64,000 nucleotides of DNA from VXNE01 sp963664635 (GCA_963664635.1 OY761542.1:2604001-2668000), one strand, 5' to 3'. Shown: positions 24,790-34,508, counted from the stretch's first letter. Made by a program: numbers and translations. Notes: generated from the sequence alone by a model not told the origin.

Positions 24790-27090
24790 ATGAGCGGACC
24801 CCTCTCCGGCCTGCGGGTCGTCGATCTCGGCGAAGGTCCGGTCACCGGCCTCGCCACCATGGTGCTCGCGGACTTCGGCGCGGATGTGCTGAAAGTCGAG
24901 CCGCCAGGCGGCGACCCGCATCGCGGACAGCCTTCGGCCCCCATGTGGCTCCGCGGCAAGTCGTCGTTGACGGTCGACTTCCAGGACGCCCGGCAGGTCG
25001 AGCGCCTGCGCGCCGTCGTCACGGAGACCGCGCACGCGGTGGTGACCACCCTGCCGCGCGAACGGCGCGAGGCCCTGGGCCTGGACTACCGCAGCCTGTC
25101 GGAGCGGCGCCCGGACCTGGTCTACGGAACGGTCTCCGGTTTCGGTGAGGACGGCCCGTACAGCGACTACCCGGCCGTGGAGGCGGTCGTCGCCGCCAAG
25201 TTCGGCCGGATGGCGAGCCTGGAAGGGATCGCCCCGCGCCGCGGACCGTGTTACGCCGCGTTGCACGTGGCCACCCACGCCACTTCCCAGAGCGTCGCCG
25301 CGGGGCTGCTGGCGAGTCTGCACCGACGCGTGACCACCGGGCAGGGCGCCGAGTTCGACACGTCCCTGATGCGCGGGCTGTTGCCATACGACATCGGCGG
25401 CCTGCAGGTGGCCCACCTGCGCGAACGCGGCGTGTTGCCGACCCCGAGCGTGCCGACCGACCCGACCACCACGCTGCCGCGGATCTACTACCACGGCGCG
25501 CGTACGCGGGACGGCCGGTGGATCCAGTTCGGGAACCTGCTGCCGCACCTGCAGGACAACTGGTTCGCGGCCTCGGGCATCGAGCGGCCCGCGGGCGGGG
25601 TGCCGCCCGAAGGGAGCCCGGCACTCGAGGCGTTCCGCGACCGCATGCTGGAACACATCGCGTCCCGGGACCTCGCCGAGTGGATGGACGTGTTCGTGGG
25701 CCATGGCGGCGTGGTGGCGCACCAGTACCAGACCACCCAGGAGGCGCTGCACGACCCGGACGTCGTGGCCAACGGCCACGCCGTGCGGGTGAACGGCGGC
25801 ATACAGCTCGGCCCGGTCGCGGACCTGACCGGCACCCCGGCGGCCATCGGCGCGGATTGCAGGGAGACCGACTTGGCGGAGGCCCTGCGCGCACCGGCGC
25901 CGCGGGCCGCGCCGGCCGCGCTCTCCCGACGCGGCGGACGTCCGCTGGAAGGGGTGACGGTCGTGGAGGCGGCGACCATCATCGCCGCGCCGCTCGGCGC
26001 CGCCACGCTGGCGGACCTCGGGGCGCGCGTCATCAAGTTCGAACCGCCGGGCGGCGATCCGTTCCGCGCGATGATGCACGGTACGGGCGCCGCGCGCTGC
26101 AATACCGGGAAGGAGAGCATCTGCCTGGACCTCAAGGCGCCCGACGCGCAGGAGGTCGCGCGCCGCCTGGTCGCCCGCGCGGACCTGTTCATCCACAACT
26201 ACCGGCCAGGCGTCCCGGAGCGGCTGGGCATCGGCTACGAGGCGCTGCGCGAGGACAATCCGGGACTCATCTACCTGTCGGCCAACGGCTACGGACGCAA
26301 GGGCCCCGGTGCGAAGCGCCCCTCGACGCACCCGATACCGGGCGCCGCGCTCGGTGGCGTGGCGTGGCAGATGGGCGGCCTGCCGGGGGACGGAGCGCTG
26401 GAACTCGATGCCGTGCGCGAGACCGCCCGCGCCCTGTTCCGCGCCAACGAGGTCAACCCTGACCCGAACACCTCGATGGTCATCGCCACCGCGGCGACCC
26501 TGGGCCTGCTGGCCCGGGACCTGACGGGCCGGGGCCAGGAGATCTTCGTGGACATGTTCGGCGCCAACGCCTATGGCAACTGGGACGATTTCCTGTCCTA
26601 TCCGGGCAAGGCGGGTCGGCCGCGCGTGGACTCCGACATCCGCGGCCTCGGCCCGCGCTGCCGCCTGTACGAGTGCCGCGCGGGTTGGGTATTCCTGTAC
26701 GTGCGCAACGACGACGAGTGGGCGCGGCTCGACGCGCCCGACGAGACGGCCCTCGAAGCCCGCTTCCGGACCGACGACGCCCGGGCCTGGGAGGCGCGGC
26801 TGACCGCCGAGGGCATCGCCTGCGTGCGTGCGGATGCCGCATGGCCCGCGCAGTTCCTGCTGCACGACCCGCACGCCCGGGCGGAAGAACTGGTCGTGAC
26901 CGCGCACCACGCTCAGTGGGGCGAGTACCCGCGCCACGGGCCGATGGTGCGGTTCGAGCGGGAGGGGCGGTACGGCGGGGCCTGTGTACCGGGAGAGCAC
27001 ACGGTACCCCTGCTCGAGGAACTCGGTTACGGGGCGGCGGCCATCGAGGGGTTGCTCGAGGCCGGCGCGGCGGTGCGATTCGGCCCGTGA
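24790..27090 (+). CDS. Double-domain CaiB/BaiF CoA-transferase
   Basis: Fusion of two family III CoA-transferase domains, 766 residues. Domain 1 (about 1-370) starts LSGLRVVDLGEGPVTGLA; domain 2 (about 380-766) starts LEGVTVVEAATIIAAPLGA. In domain 2 the catalytic position holds an aspartate in NPDPNTS (about residue 558). In domain 1 the equivalent region reads ALHVATHAT with no aspartate, so that half is probably structural. Classical enzymes are interlocked dimers of one domain each; the fusion would build a pseudo-dimer with one active site. ATG 24790 is used; the frame extends to 24712. Substrate unknown. Confidence 0.88.
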   Translation: MSGPLSGLRVVDLGEGPVTGLATMVLADFGADVLKVEPPGGDPHRGQPSAPMWLRGKSSLTVDFQDARQVERLRAVVTETAHAVVTTLPRERREALGLDYRSLSERRPDLVYGTVSGFGEDGPYSDYPAVEAVVAAKFGRMASLEGIAPRRGPCYAALHVATHATSQSVAAGLLASLHRRVTTGQGAEFDTSLMRGLLPYDIGGLQVAHLRERGVLPTPSVPTDPTTTLPRIYYHGARTRDGRWIQFGNLLPHLQDNWFAASGIERPAGGVPPEGSPALEAFRDRMLEHIASRDLAEWMDVFVGHGGVVAHQYQTTQEALHDPDVVANGHAVRVNGGIQLGPVADLTGTPAAIGADCRETDLAEALRAPAPRAAPAALSRRGGRPLEGVTVVEAATIIAAPLGAATLADLGARVIKFEPPGGDPFRAMMHGTGAARCNTGKESICLDLKAPDAQEVARRLVARADLFIHNYRPGVPERLGIGYEALREDNPGLIYLSANGYGRKGPGAKRPSTHPIPGAALGGVAWQMGGLPGDGALELDAVRETARALFRANEVNPDPNTSMVIATAATLGLLARDLTGRGQEIFVDMFGANAYGNWDDFLSYPGKAGRPRVDSDIRGLGPRCRLYECRAGWVFLYVRNDDEWARLDAPDETALEARFRTDDARAWEARLTAEGIACVRADAAWPAQFLLHDPHARAEELVVTAHHAQWGEYPRHGPMVRFEREGRYGGACVPGEHTVPLLEELGYGAAAIEGLLEAGAAVRFGP

Positions 27091-27142
27091 GCCCGGGCCG
27101 CAGCAGCGCACGCGCACGAAGGGTGACCGGAGCCGTTCGGCC

Positions 27143-27727
27143 ATGACGGTCCGGCTCGGGGTGGCGCTGGCCGTCCTGGTCGTCCTGATCGGCGGCACTC
27201 TACTCCTGCGGCCGGCGCCGATGCCGGAGCCGCGCGAGGGGGATGTCGTGTCGGGCCTCGTGACCCACTTCCTGGCGCCGCTCGAAGACGCGTCGGTCGC
27301 AAGCGTACCTTCCGACTGCCGTACGGGCGGAGCGACGCGGGCGGCATTGCCGGCGGCCCTGTTCCAGGCGTTTCTCGCCGCGAATGCGGAAGCGGACGCC
27401 TTCGACCTCACGCCGTTCGCACGCCGCCTGCGCCTCGCGGAGCCCGACGCCCTGCGCGCGCCGACATCGTCGGAGACGTTCGTCTCCGTCTCGCGGGCGG
27501 GGCTGCTCGAACGGGATGCGCTCGTCTGCGTGGAGGTCTTCGGCCGCCGGGAGAGAGGCTTCTTCGTCGTGTTGCGGCGCGGTCACGAGGGCCCCTGGAC
27601 CGTCAGCCGAGAACTCGTCGCCTGGGAAGTCCCGGAGGATCCGGACACGGGCTCCTCCGCCGCGGAGGACGAGCCGCTTTTCCTCCCACGACCCTCGCAA
27701 CTCGAGCGCGAGTCGCGGGAGCGATGA
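27143..27727 (+). CDS. Hypothetical protein with one N-terminal membrane helix
   Basis: Product of 194 residues, not recognised. Residues 5-22 are strongly hydrophobic and form a signal anchor or uncleaved signal; the rest is predicted periplasmic and has two cysteines. There is no known domain visible. The stop overlaps the ATG of the MltF-like gene (ATGA), so it is translationally coupled to it and may assist the cell-wall enzyme. It begins 52 bp after the CoA-transferase. Confidence 0.7.
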   Translation: MTVRLGVALAVLVVLIGGTLLLRPAPMPEPREGDVVSGLVTHFLAPLEDASVASVPSDCRTGGATRAALPAALFQAFLAANAEADAFDLTPFARRLRLAEPDALRAPTSSETFVSVSRAGLLERDALVCVEVFGRRERGFFVVLRRGHEGPWTVSRELVAWEVPEDPDTGSSAAEDEPLFLPRPSQLERESRER

Positions 27728-29856
27728 ACCCTCTGCGCCGTGCGCCCGCCCGCGGCGCGGTCTGGTGTGCGTTCCTGGGGACTGCGCTCCTGGTTGCCGC
27801 GGGTTGCGCGGAGCCGCCGGAGGCGCACGCCCCGGGGGACGGCGGCGGCGTCGTGGGCGCGCCGATCGCATTCGGTGACCTGGACGAGATCGTTGCGCGG
27901 GGCACGCTCAGGCTGGCGCGCCGCCGCTGGGAGGGATTCGAGACGCTGCCCAGGCAGGGCCTGGCCGCCGAGAACTACTTCGCGCTCGCGGAGTCGTTCG
28001 CGGACCGTCATGGTCTGGTCGTCGAGTGGCACGTGCACGACGGTTTCGACGAATTGCTGCCGGCCGTTCGGGACGGCCGGGCGGACGTCGCCGTGGCGAC
28101 CTTGACCGTCACCGAGACGCGGGCGCGCGAAGTGGCGTTTACCGTCCCGCTGACGCGCACCCGCGAGTGGGTGCTCGGCCGGCGGACCGACGGCGACGAC
28201 CCGGACCGGGACCAGGACCTCGAGGCGCTGGTCCGCCGCACGTTCGGCGTCCCCGCGGGGACGGCGTACCTGGAGTCCCTCGCGCGGCACCTGCCCGGCG
28301 CCCGGGTGGCGCAACTGCCGGCCGGGGCGGACCCGCACGACGTGCTGGAAGGGCTCGAGGCCGGCAGGTTCGACGCCACGGTGATGGACGCGGTGACCGC
28401 ACGCCCCATCGTCGCGGCCAGCGGGACGGTGCATCGGCTTGCGGTGTTGCCCGACACCCGTGACCTGGCGTGGGCCGTCCGGCGCGGAAATCCGCGGTTG
28501 CGCGCGGCCCTCGACGCGTTCCTGGGGGAGGGCCTGCTGGTCGCCGGCGATGCCCCCGCGCACCGCGACCTGACGGGGATCAGGGAAGCGGGCCGGCTGC
28601 GCATGCTGACGCTCAACGGTTCCGGCACCTACTACCTGTGGCGGGGGGAGCTGATCGGGTTCGAGTACGAGCTGCTGCGGGCGTTCGCGAGGAGCATCGG
28701 GGTCGCCCTCGAAGTGGTGGTCGCCACGCATCGCGAGGACCTGATGCCCTGGCTTGCCGCGGGCCGCGGAGACGTGGTGTCGGCGGGCGTCACGGCCACG
28801 GCGGTGCGGCGCGCGGCGGGCGGAACTTTCAGCACGCCCTATCTGCGCGTCCAGGAGGTGTTCGTGAGCCGGGCGCCCATCGGTTCGCTCGCCGAGCTTG
28901 CCGGACGCCGTGTCACGGTCCAGCGCGGGACGAGTTTCGTGGACACGCTGGAGCGGCTGCGGGCCGAAGTGGACCTCGACATCGAGCGGTCCCTGGCCGA
29001 GAGCGAGATCCTGATCCGCGCGGTGGCCGAGGCGAAGACGGAGGTGACGCTCGCGGACAGCCATGTGGCGGAAATCGAGGCCGCCTTCGACGAGCGCCTG
29101 TCGATCGGACCTCGGCTACCGGAGGAGACGGGTCTGTCATGGGTCGTCCGTCCGGACCAGCCGGAACTCCTGGCCGCGCTCAATGCGTTCATCGAGGCGC
29201 GCTACCGCGGATACGAGTACAACGTGCTGCGCAACAAGTACTTCCGCAACGACCGGCGCATGGAACGGCAGCGGAGACACCGTGTGGAGGGCGAACGGCT
29301 GTCGCCCTTCGACGACCTGGTCAAGAGCGCGGCCGCCGAGCATGACTTCGACTGGCGGCTCCTGGTGTCCCAGATGTACCAGGAGAGCGCGTTCGATCCG
29401 CGGCAGGTGTCCGCGGCCGGCGCCCGCGGGCTCATGCAGGTCCTGCCGCGCACGGCGCTGGAGGTGGGCATCAGCCCGGACGCGCTGGCCGATCCGGCGC
29501 AGGGCATCGAGGCGGGCGCGCGGTATCTCGCCTGGACGCGGGAGCGTTTCGCCGCGTTACCGCTGGCCGAGCGCCACTGGTTTGCACTTGCGGGATACAA
29601 CGCCGGGGTGGGGCACGTCCGGGACGCGCGGCGCCTCGCGGCGGCGCGGGGCTGGGACGCGGCGACGTGGTTCGGTCATGTCGAGCACGCCATGCTGCTG
29701 CTGGCCGAGCCCGACTACGCGCGCCAGGCGCTGCACGGCTACGTGCGCGGGGCGGAGCCCGTGCGTTACGTCAAGGGGATTCGCGACCGCTATCGCGCTT
29801 ACCTGGGTCACTTCGAGAGCTTGCGGGCGGCGCCGGCGCTCGACAGCGGGTCCTGA
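27724..29856 (+). CDS. MltF-like membrane-bound lytic transglycosylase with duplicated solute-binding domain
   Basis: Outer-membrane lipoprotein (lipobox ending VAAGC near residue 28) of 710 residues. Two tandem family-3 solute-binding domains come first: about residues 45-280 (DEIVARGTLRLARRR, YFALAESFADRHG) and 285-500 (TGIREAGRLRMLTLNG, FEYELLRAFARSIG). A C-terminal SLT domain follows, with the catalytic Glu at about residue 554 in MYQESAFDP, then ARGLMQVLP and YNAGVGHV. E. coli MltF has only one binding domain and about 518 residues. MltF cleaves peptidoglycan glycan strands and its sensor domain binds muropeptides; the duplication is unusual. Confidence 0.87.
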   Translation: MNPLRRAPARGAVWCAFLGTALLVAAGCAEPPEAHAPGDGGGVVGAPIAFGDLDEIVARGTLRLARRRWEGFETLPRQGLAAENYFALAESFADRHGLVVEWHVHDGFDELLPAVRDGRADVAVATLTVTETRAREVAFTVPLTRTREWVLGRRTDGDDPDRDQDLEALVRRTFGVPAGTAYLESLARHLPGARVAQLPAGADPHDVLEGLEAGRFDATVMDAVTARPIVAASGTVHRLAVLPDTRDLAWAVRRGNPRLRAALDAFLGEGLLVAGDAPAHRDLTGIREAGRLRMLTLNGSGTYYLWRGELIGFEYELLRAFARSIGVALEVVVATHREDLMPWLAAGRGDVVSAGVTATAVRRAAGGTFSTPYLRVQEVFVSRAPIGSLAELAGRRVTVQRGTSFVDTLERLRAEVDLDIERSLAESEILIRAVAEAKTEVTLADSHVAEIEAAFDERLSIGPRLPEETGLSWVVRPDQPELLAALNAFIEARYRGYEYNVLRNKYFRNDRRMERQRRHRVEGERLSPFDDLVKSAAAEHDFDWRLLVSQMYQESAFDPRQVSAAGARGLMQVLPRTALEVGISPDALADPAQGIEAGARYLAWTRERFAALPLAERHWFALAGYNAGVGHVRDARRLAAARGWDAATWFGHVEHAMLLLAEPDYARQALHGYVRGAEPVRYVKGIRDRYRAYLGHFESLRAAPALDSGS

Positions 29857-29871
29857 AGCGACCCGGCCGGT

Positions 29872-31515
29872 TCAGCCCGCGTGCCGCAGCACCCGGCCCG
29901 CGCGTGCGCCCGTGTGTTCGCCGTCCGCCACGGTCACCTCGCCGTTGACCAGGGTCGCCCTGTAGCCGATGGCCTTCTGGATGTAGCGGGGTGCGCCGCC
30001 CGGGAAGTCGTGGACCAGCTCCGGCTGACGCTCGGCCACGGTGTCCGGATCGAGGACGTTGACGTCGGCCCGGAGCCCCGGCCGGAGCACGCCGCGGTCC
30101 CGGAGCCCGATCACGCGGGCGGGTCCGGAGGTCATGCGCCGCACGGCTTCCCCGATGCTGTAGAGTCCCGCTTCGCGGACCCAGTAGGACAGGATGAAGC
30201 TGGTCCAGCCGGCGTCCATGATCTGCGAGACGTGCGCCCCGGCGTCGCCGAGGCTCGGGAAGATGTTCTCGTTCCGGAACAGGTCGGCGAGGGCCTTCAG
30301 GTTGCGGTTGAACATGCGCAGGTTGAAGAGGGCGCGGCCGCCGGTCTCGAGCGACAGGCGCAGGAACGTTTCGGACCAGTGCTCGCCGGCCGCTTCCGCG
30401 AGGGCCGCCAGGTGCTGGTCGGGGGGCACGGTGTAGTCCGGCGTCTCGCCCGCGCCGAGGTAGTAGACCTGGTCGATGGGCAAGGGGGTCGCAGCCGTTG
30501 CCCGTGCCTCGCGCACGAGCGCTGCGCGCGTGTCGGCGTCTTCCAGGGCCGCCAGCCGCCCGGCGAGATCGAGGCCGCGCAGGCGGTCCCACGTCTCGCC
30601 CTGCACCGGCAGCCGGGACTGCAGGCCGAACATGAACCCGGACCCGCGCACCTGCGAGATGGCGGTCATGTCACGCCCGGCGCGCATGCGGTCGAACTGG
30701 GCGGAGCGCTCGCGTCCCGAGTCGTCCTCGGGCCCGGCGCCGTAACTGAACAGGATGCGGCCGTCGGTCGTGCTCGCGATCCGCTCGAGGACGTCGGGGC
30801 CGGCGCCCACCGCCTGCATGAGTGCGTTGCGCGGCCCGACCGCGCGCGCGATGGCGACGAGTTCCTCGGGGTCGGCGAAGGTGCCGGGAATGGAACGCCC
30901 GTCCGGCAGCTTGTGGGGCGCGTAACGGTTGGTGGAGAACCCCACGGCGCCGGCGTCGATGGACTGGGCGACGATGTCCGCCATGCGTTGCCGTTCCTCG
31001 TCGGAGGCCTGCTCCTCGACGGCGCGCTCGCCCATCACGTAGAAGCGGACGGCGCAGTGGCCGACCAGGCCGGCGACGTTGATCGCGGGCCGCAGGCGCT
31101 CGATGGAGTCGAGGTAGCCGCCGTAGTGCTCCCAGTCCCACGCGAGGCCGTTCAGGATGGCGTACTTGGGAATGTCCTCGACGGTCTCCATCATGCCGGC
31201 GAGCAGTTCCTTGTCGCTCGGCTTGCACGGCGCGAAGGTCACCCCGCAGTTGCCCATCAGGACGGACGTGACGCCGTGCCAGCTTACCGGGGTCAGGAAC
31301 GGGTCCCAGCCGATCTGGGCGTCGAGGTGCGTGTGCAGGTCGACGAAACCGGGCGTGACCAGGTGGTCCCGCGCATCGATCTCCCGCCGTCCTGCTCCGT
31401 CCACTCGGCCCACCGCCGCAATGGTGTTGCCGTCGATGGCGACGTCGCCGGGCACGGGTTCGCTCCCCGTGCCGTCCACGATCTGCCCGCCGCGAATCAC
31501 GATGTCATGCGTCAT
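29872..31515 (-). CDS. Amidohydrolase, N-acyl-D-amino-acid deacylase family
   Basis: Zinc-dependent amidohydrolase of 547 residues. The metal-binding motif FVDLHTHLDAQ is near residue 65, and a second site is in the C-terminal SLGDAGAHVSQIMD, both typical of D-aminoacylases. LVTPGFVD before it and DVNVLDPDTVAERQPELVHDFPGGA after it are family landmarks. It probably deacylates N-acyl-D-amino acids or related amides in the cytoplasm. ATG 31515 is used; the frame is open to 31554. It converges with the MltF-like gene, 15 bp apart. Confidence 0.88.
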   Translation of the reverse strand: MTHDIVIRGGQIVDGTGSEPVPGDVAIDGNTIAAVGRVDGAGRREIDARDHLVTPGFVDLHTHLDAQIGWDPFLTPVSWHGVTSVLMGNCGVTFAPCKPSDKELLAGMMETVEDIPKYAILNGLAWDWEHYGGYLDSIERLRPAINVAGLVGHCAVRFYVMGERAVEEQASDEERQRMADIVAQSIDAGAVGFSTNRYAPHKLPDGRSIPGTFADPEELVAIARAVGPRNALMQAVGAGPDVLERIASTTDGRILFSYGAGPEDDSGRERSAQFDRMRAGRDMTAISQVRGSGFMFGLQSRLPVQGETWDRLRGLDLAGRLAALEDADTRAALVREARATAATPLPIDQVYYLGAGETPDYTVPPDQHLAALAEAAGEHWSETFLRLSLETGGRALFNLRMFNRNLKALADLFRNENIFPSLGDAGAHVSQIMDAGWTSFILSYWVREAGLYSIGEAVRRMTSGPARVIGLRDRGVLRPGLRADVNVLDPDTVAERQPELVHDFPGGAPRYIQKAIGYRATLVNGEVTVADGEHTGARAGRVLRHAG

Positions 31516-31556
31516 TTCGGATCCCGTTGCCGTTTCCTGACCACAAGCCAGCAAGT

Positions 31557-31625
31557 TTACCGTTCCTCGAAGTCCGTCTCACGTTTCTCGCGGACAAACC
31601 GGACAAACGCCGGCATGCCCTCCGT
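31557..31625 (-). pseudogene. Possible remnant of a crotonase C-terminus
   Basis: The last 20 or so residues of this short frame read STEGMPAFVRFVREKR and then TDFEER, which looks like the C-terminal tail of an enoyl-CoA hydratase (EGxxAFxEKRxPxF). Nothing upstream in the frame looks like the rest of such a protein. It may be a decayed fragment in the 223-bp gap before the lipase-like gene. Evidence is thin. Confidence 0.25.
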
Positions 31626-31738
31626 GGAGTCCCGCGGCAGCCGCCGAGATCCGTCCCGGTTGCCCGACGCTCCTCCCGTATCTCTTCGTCTCGGGCGTGG
31701 GGCGGCCTCCGCGCGGGCTCCGTGCGGCCCGCGGCGCC

Positions 31739-32635
31739 TCAAGGCCGCGGCAGGTGCCGCTGAAGGAACCGGCGCTGGGCCTCCACCGCGGCTTGCGCCT
31801 CCGGCGCGCCAAGGATGATTGGGTAGGTGTGCATGCCGCCGGGTTGTTCGAGGTAGTCCACCATGACGCCAGCCGTTTGGAGGCGTTCCCGGAACAGACG
31901 GATGTCGGGCAGGAACATCTCCTGCGTCCCCACGCTCAGATGCACCGGCGGGAACCCTCGCAGATCCGCCTCGACCGGCGACAGCTCCGGGTCGCCGAGG
32001 TCGCGTGCGCCGGCGTATTGACGCACCGAAGGCGCCAGCACGCGACGGCTGAGCATGGGGTCCGTCGACTCGGCCGCGGGGATTTCCGGATGGGTCATCC
32101 GCATGTCGACCCAGGGCGACATGAGCACCAACGCCGCCGGCGCCGCGTGTTCGCCCGTCAGGAGGCGCCGGCAGATCACCGTGGCCAATCCGCCCCCGGC
32201 GCTGTCGCCCGACAGTGCCCAGCGACCGTGCGCCGTCTCGCCGCTCGCGGACAGGGCGGTCGCGACGGCCAACGCGTCATCGACCGCTGCCGGGTACGGC
32301 GCGGCGCCGGCCAACCGGTAGTCGACGAGCAATCCCGCCAGCTCGCACCGTTGGCACACGGTGGCCAGCCACTCCCACTGCTGAGCGACGGGACCGGCGG
32401 TGTAGCCGCCGCCGTGCAGATGGACCAGCACGCCACGCGGCGCCAGCTTCCTGTCCAGCCAGACCGAGCGCACGCCGCCCAACGTAGCCTCCTCGACGGC
32501 GTGCCCGTTTCGCACGCCAACCGGAGGCAGCGGAGCAATCAAGCGCTGGTTCACCCACAGATTGAGGCCGACGGGAAGAATCTTGAGAACGCGACTGAGA
32601 CGCCGTGCGGTTCTGAGGTTCATGGCAGCGGACAT
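31739..32635 (-). CDS. Alpha/beta hydrolase, hormone-sensitive-lipase-like family
   Basis: Esterase of the HSL family, 298 residues. The oxyanion motif LHGGGY, the nucleophile elbow GDSAGGGL and the C-terminal VHLSVGTQEMFLPD and QPGGMHTYP supply the catalytic serine, aspartate and histidine regions. Acts on short- or medium-chain esters or carbamates in relatives. Start codon is ATG 32635 or ATG 32623, both plausible. It stands alone between the amidohydrolase and the NCS2 permease, all on the same strand. Confidence 0.87.
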   Translation of the reverse strand: MSAAMNLRTARRLSRVLKILPVGLNLWVNQRLIAPLPPVGVRNGHAVEEATLGGVRSVWLDRKLAPRGVLVHLHGGGYTAGPVAQQWEWLATVCQRCELAGLLVDYRLAGAAPYPAAVDDALAVATALSASGETAHGRWALSGDSAGGGLATVICRRLLTGEHAAPAALVLMSPWVDMRMTHPEIPAAESTDPMLSRRVLAPSVRQYAGARDLGDPELSPVEADLRGFPPVHLSVGTQEMFLPDIRLFRERLQTAGVMVDYLEQPGGMHTYPIILGAPEAQAAVEAQRRFLQRHLPRP

Positions 32636-32735
32636 CCGAATGGAGCCCCGGCGTGCGGAGCGACACGGTTATCCTAACAACAACCTGGCGGCAGCCTGCC
32701 GGCGAGTCGTCTCGATGGGATGCGGACCATTGCTA

Positions 32736-34481
32736 CTACGCCAGCGGCCGGCTCTCCACGGTCAACGTGAGGGCCTCGAGGTCGTAGAACTGCTCGTGCC
32801 GCACCTCCCCGAGGTGCCTCAGGATGCGCGGCCCGGCGTCGGCGATCTCGGTGCGTTCGGGATCGAGCGTCCGCAGCCGTTCCTCGAGGTTGTCGACGCC
32901 GGCGCCGGTCAGGAACTCCAACTGCAGCGCGTTTTCGTGGGGCCGGATGGCGACGCTCACCCGTGAGGACGCTCCCTGCTCCGCCTGGCGTTCCATCAGG
33001 TACAGGAACGCCTCCTCCCCCGCGAGCTGCAGCCGCTGGGCCGCGGAGTCGTCCCACCCGGCGTTGGCGGCGGACGTCGTGACGAGCTCTCCCAGCGTCG
33101 CGAGCGACGCCATCGTGGGTTCGAGCACGGCGCGCTTGCTGCGCGTCTTGAGGGCCACGAGAGCGGTGAGGGCGATCGCGACCAGACCGCCGGCGGCCAT
33201 GCCGTTGTCCAGCACGCCGCGGGACCATTCCGGCAGGTGGTCGGGGAAGATGACGCCGTTCTGGAAACCCAGGCCGATCCAGAACGAGACGCAGACGATG
33301 AGGCCCTTCTCGTAGCCGAAGCCGCCGGTCGTGACCATGCGGACCCCCTGGCGGAACAGCAGCACGATGAAGATCACGATGTAGGCCCCGGCAACCGGGT
33401 CCGGCACCAGGCGCAGCAGGGCGGGGATCTTGGGGACGAAGGCGGTCAGGACGATGAGCAGGCCGCCGTAGAAGGCGACCTTGCGCGCTCCGACGCCGGT
33501 GAGGTCGGCGATCGACACGCTGGTCGAGTACGTGGTGTTGGGCATGGTCCCGGCAAGGCCGGAAACCAGGTTGCCCACGCCGTCGGCGTTCACGGCGCGC
33601 TGTACGGCGCGGAAGTCGACCGGGCTGACGCCCCGGCGCGTCACGCGCTGGATGGCGATGGCGTCGCCATAGGTCTCGATGGCGCCGATGATCGTGACGA
33701 TCACGAAAGGAATCAGCAGCCCGAAGAAACGGGCGTCGAACGACAGGTCGAGGCCGGGCCAGGCCGCGCCCGGAAACCCGAACCATGCCGCGTCGAGAAG
33801 CGGGGACCAGTCGAGGATCCCGAACCCGGCGGCGAGCGCGGTGCCCACCAGCACCCCGATCAGCGGCGCCCAGAGCTGCATGGCGCCCCGGGCGTAGAGC
33901 GAGATCAGCACGATGACCGCGAACGCCGCGAATGCGACGGCCGGGGCGGCCATCGAGGCGGGGTCGACGCCCTCCGGAACGCGCGTCAGCAGGTCGGTGG
34001 CGATGGGAAAGACGTTGACGGCGAGCAGCATGATCACCGTGCCTCCGACGGTTGGGGTGATCAGGCGCCGGACCAGGGACAGCCGCGCGGCGAACAGGAA
34101 CTGGACGAGGGCCGAGGCGGCCACCAGGGTCGCGAGCAGCGACAGGCCGCCGATGGCGACCGCTGCCGTGGAGATCGCGATGAAGGCTCCCGACGTCCCC
34201 ATGTAGAGCGGGTATCCGGCGCCGAACGCGCCGATGGGACGGGCCTGCAGCATGGTGGCGAGCCCGCTCACGAGGAGCGTCGCGAACACCGCCCACTCGA
34301 TGAACTGCCTGGCGTCGGCCGCGGTCAGCACGATGATCGGGATCAGGATGATGCCCGTCAGCACCACCGTGACGACCTGCGCGGAGAGCCCCAGCGTGAG
34401 CAGGATGGGGGGTTCTTCGTCCACCGCGTAACGCAGGTGGCCGGAGGAGTCCGCGTCCTGACGGGCGCTTGCGGGTTTCAT
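32736..34481 (-). CDS. NCS2 (xanthine/uracil-type) permease with a C-terminal soluble domain
   Basis: Membrane transporter of 581 residues. The first 430 or so residues form the nucleobase-ascorbate (NCS2) transporter fold with about 14 helices: PLYMGTSGAFIA, VGGTVIMLLAVNVFP, and the family region GAIETYGDAIAIQ followed by GLAGTMPNTTYS. About 120 residues follow the last helix and are soluble: AQRLQLAGEEAFLYLMERQ, then VSVAIRPHENALQLEF. This looks like part of a GHKL/anti-sigma-type ATPase fold (an EEA motif on a helix followed by strands), but a glycine-rich ATP lid is not obvious. Ordinary NCS2 proteins stop at about 430-460 residues. The substrate is probably a purine or pyrimidine. Confidence 0.85.
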   Translation of the reverse strand: MKPASARQDADSSGHLRYAVDEEPPILLTLGLSAQVVTVVLTGIILIPIIVLTAADARQFIEWAVFATLLVSGLATMLQARPIGAFGAGYPLYMGTSGAFIAISTAAVAIGGLSLLATLVAASALVQFLFAARLSLVRRLITPTVGGTVIMLLAVNVFPIATDLLTRVPEGVDPASMAAPAVAFAAFAVIVLISLYARGAMQLWAPLIGVLVGTALAAGFGILDWSPLLDAAWFGFPGAAWPGLDLSFDARFFGLLIPFVIVTIIGAIETYGDAIAIQRVTRRGVSPVDFRAVQRAVNADGVGNLVSGLAGTMPNTTYSTSVSIADLTGVGARKVAFYGGLLIVLTAFVPKIPALLRLVPDPVAGAYIVIFIVLLFRQGVRMVTTGGFGYEKGLIVCVSFWIGLGFQNGVIFPDHLPEWSRGVLDNGMAAGGLVAIALTALVALKTRSKRAVLEPTMASLATLGELVTTSAANAGWDDSAAQRLQLAGEEAFLYLMERQAEQGASSRVSVAIRPHENALQLEFLTGAGVDNLEERLRTLDPERTEIADAGPRILRHLGEVRHEQFYDLEALTLTVESRPLA

Positions 34482-34508
34482 GCCTTCACCTCGGCCGGCC
34501 GGCGCCGG

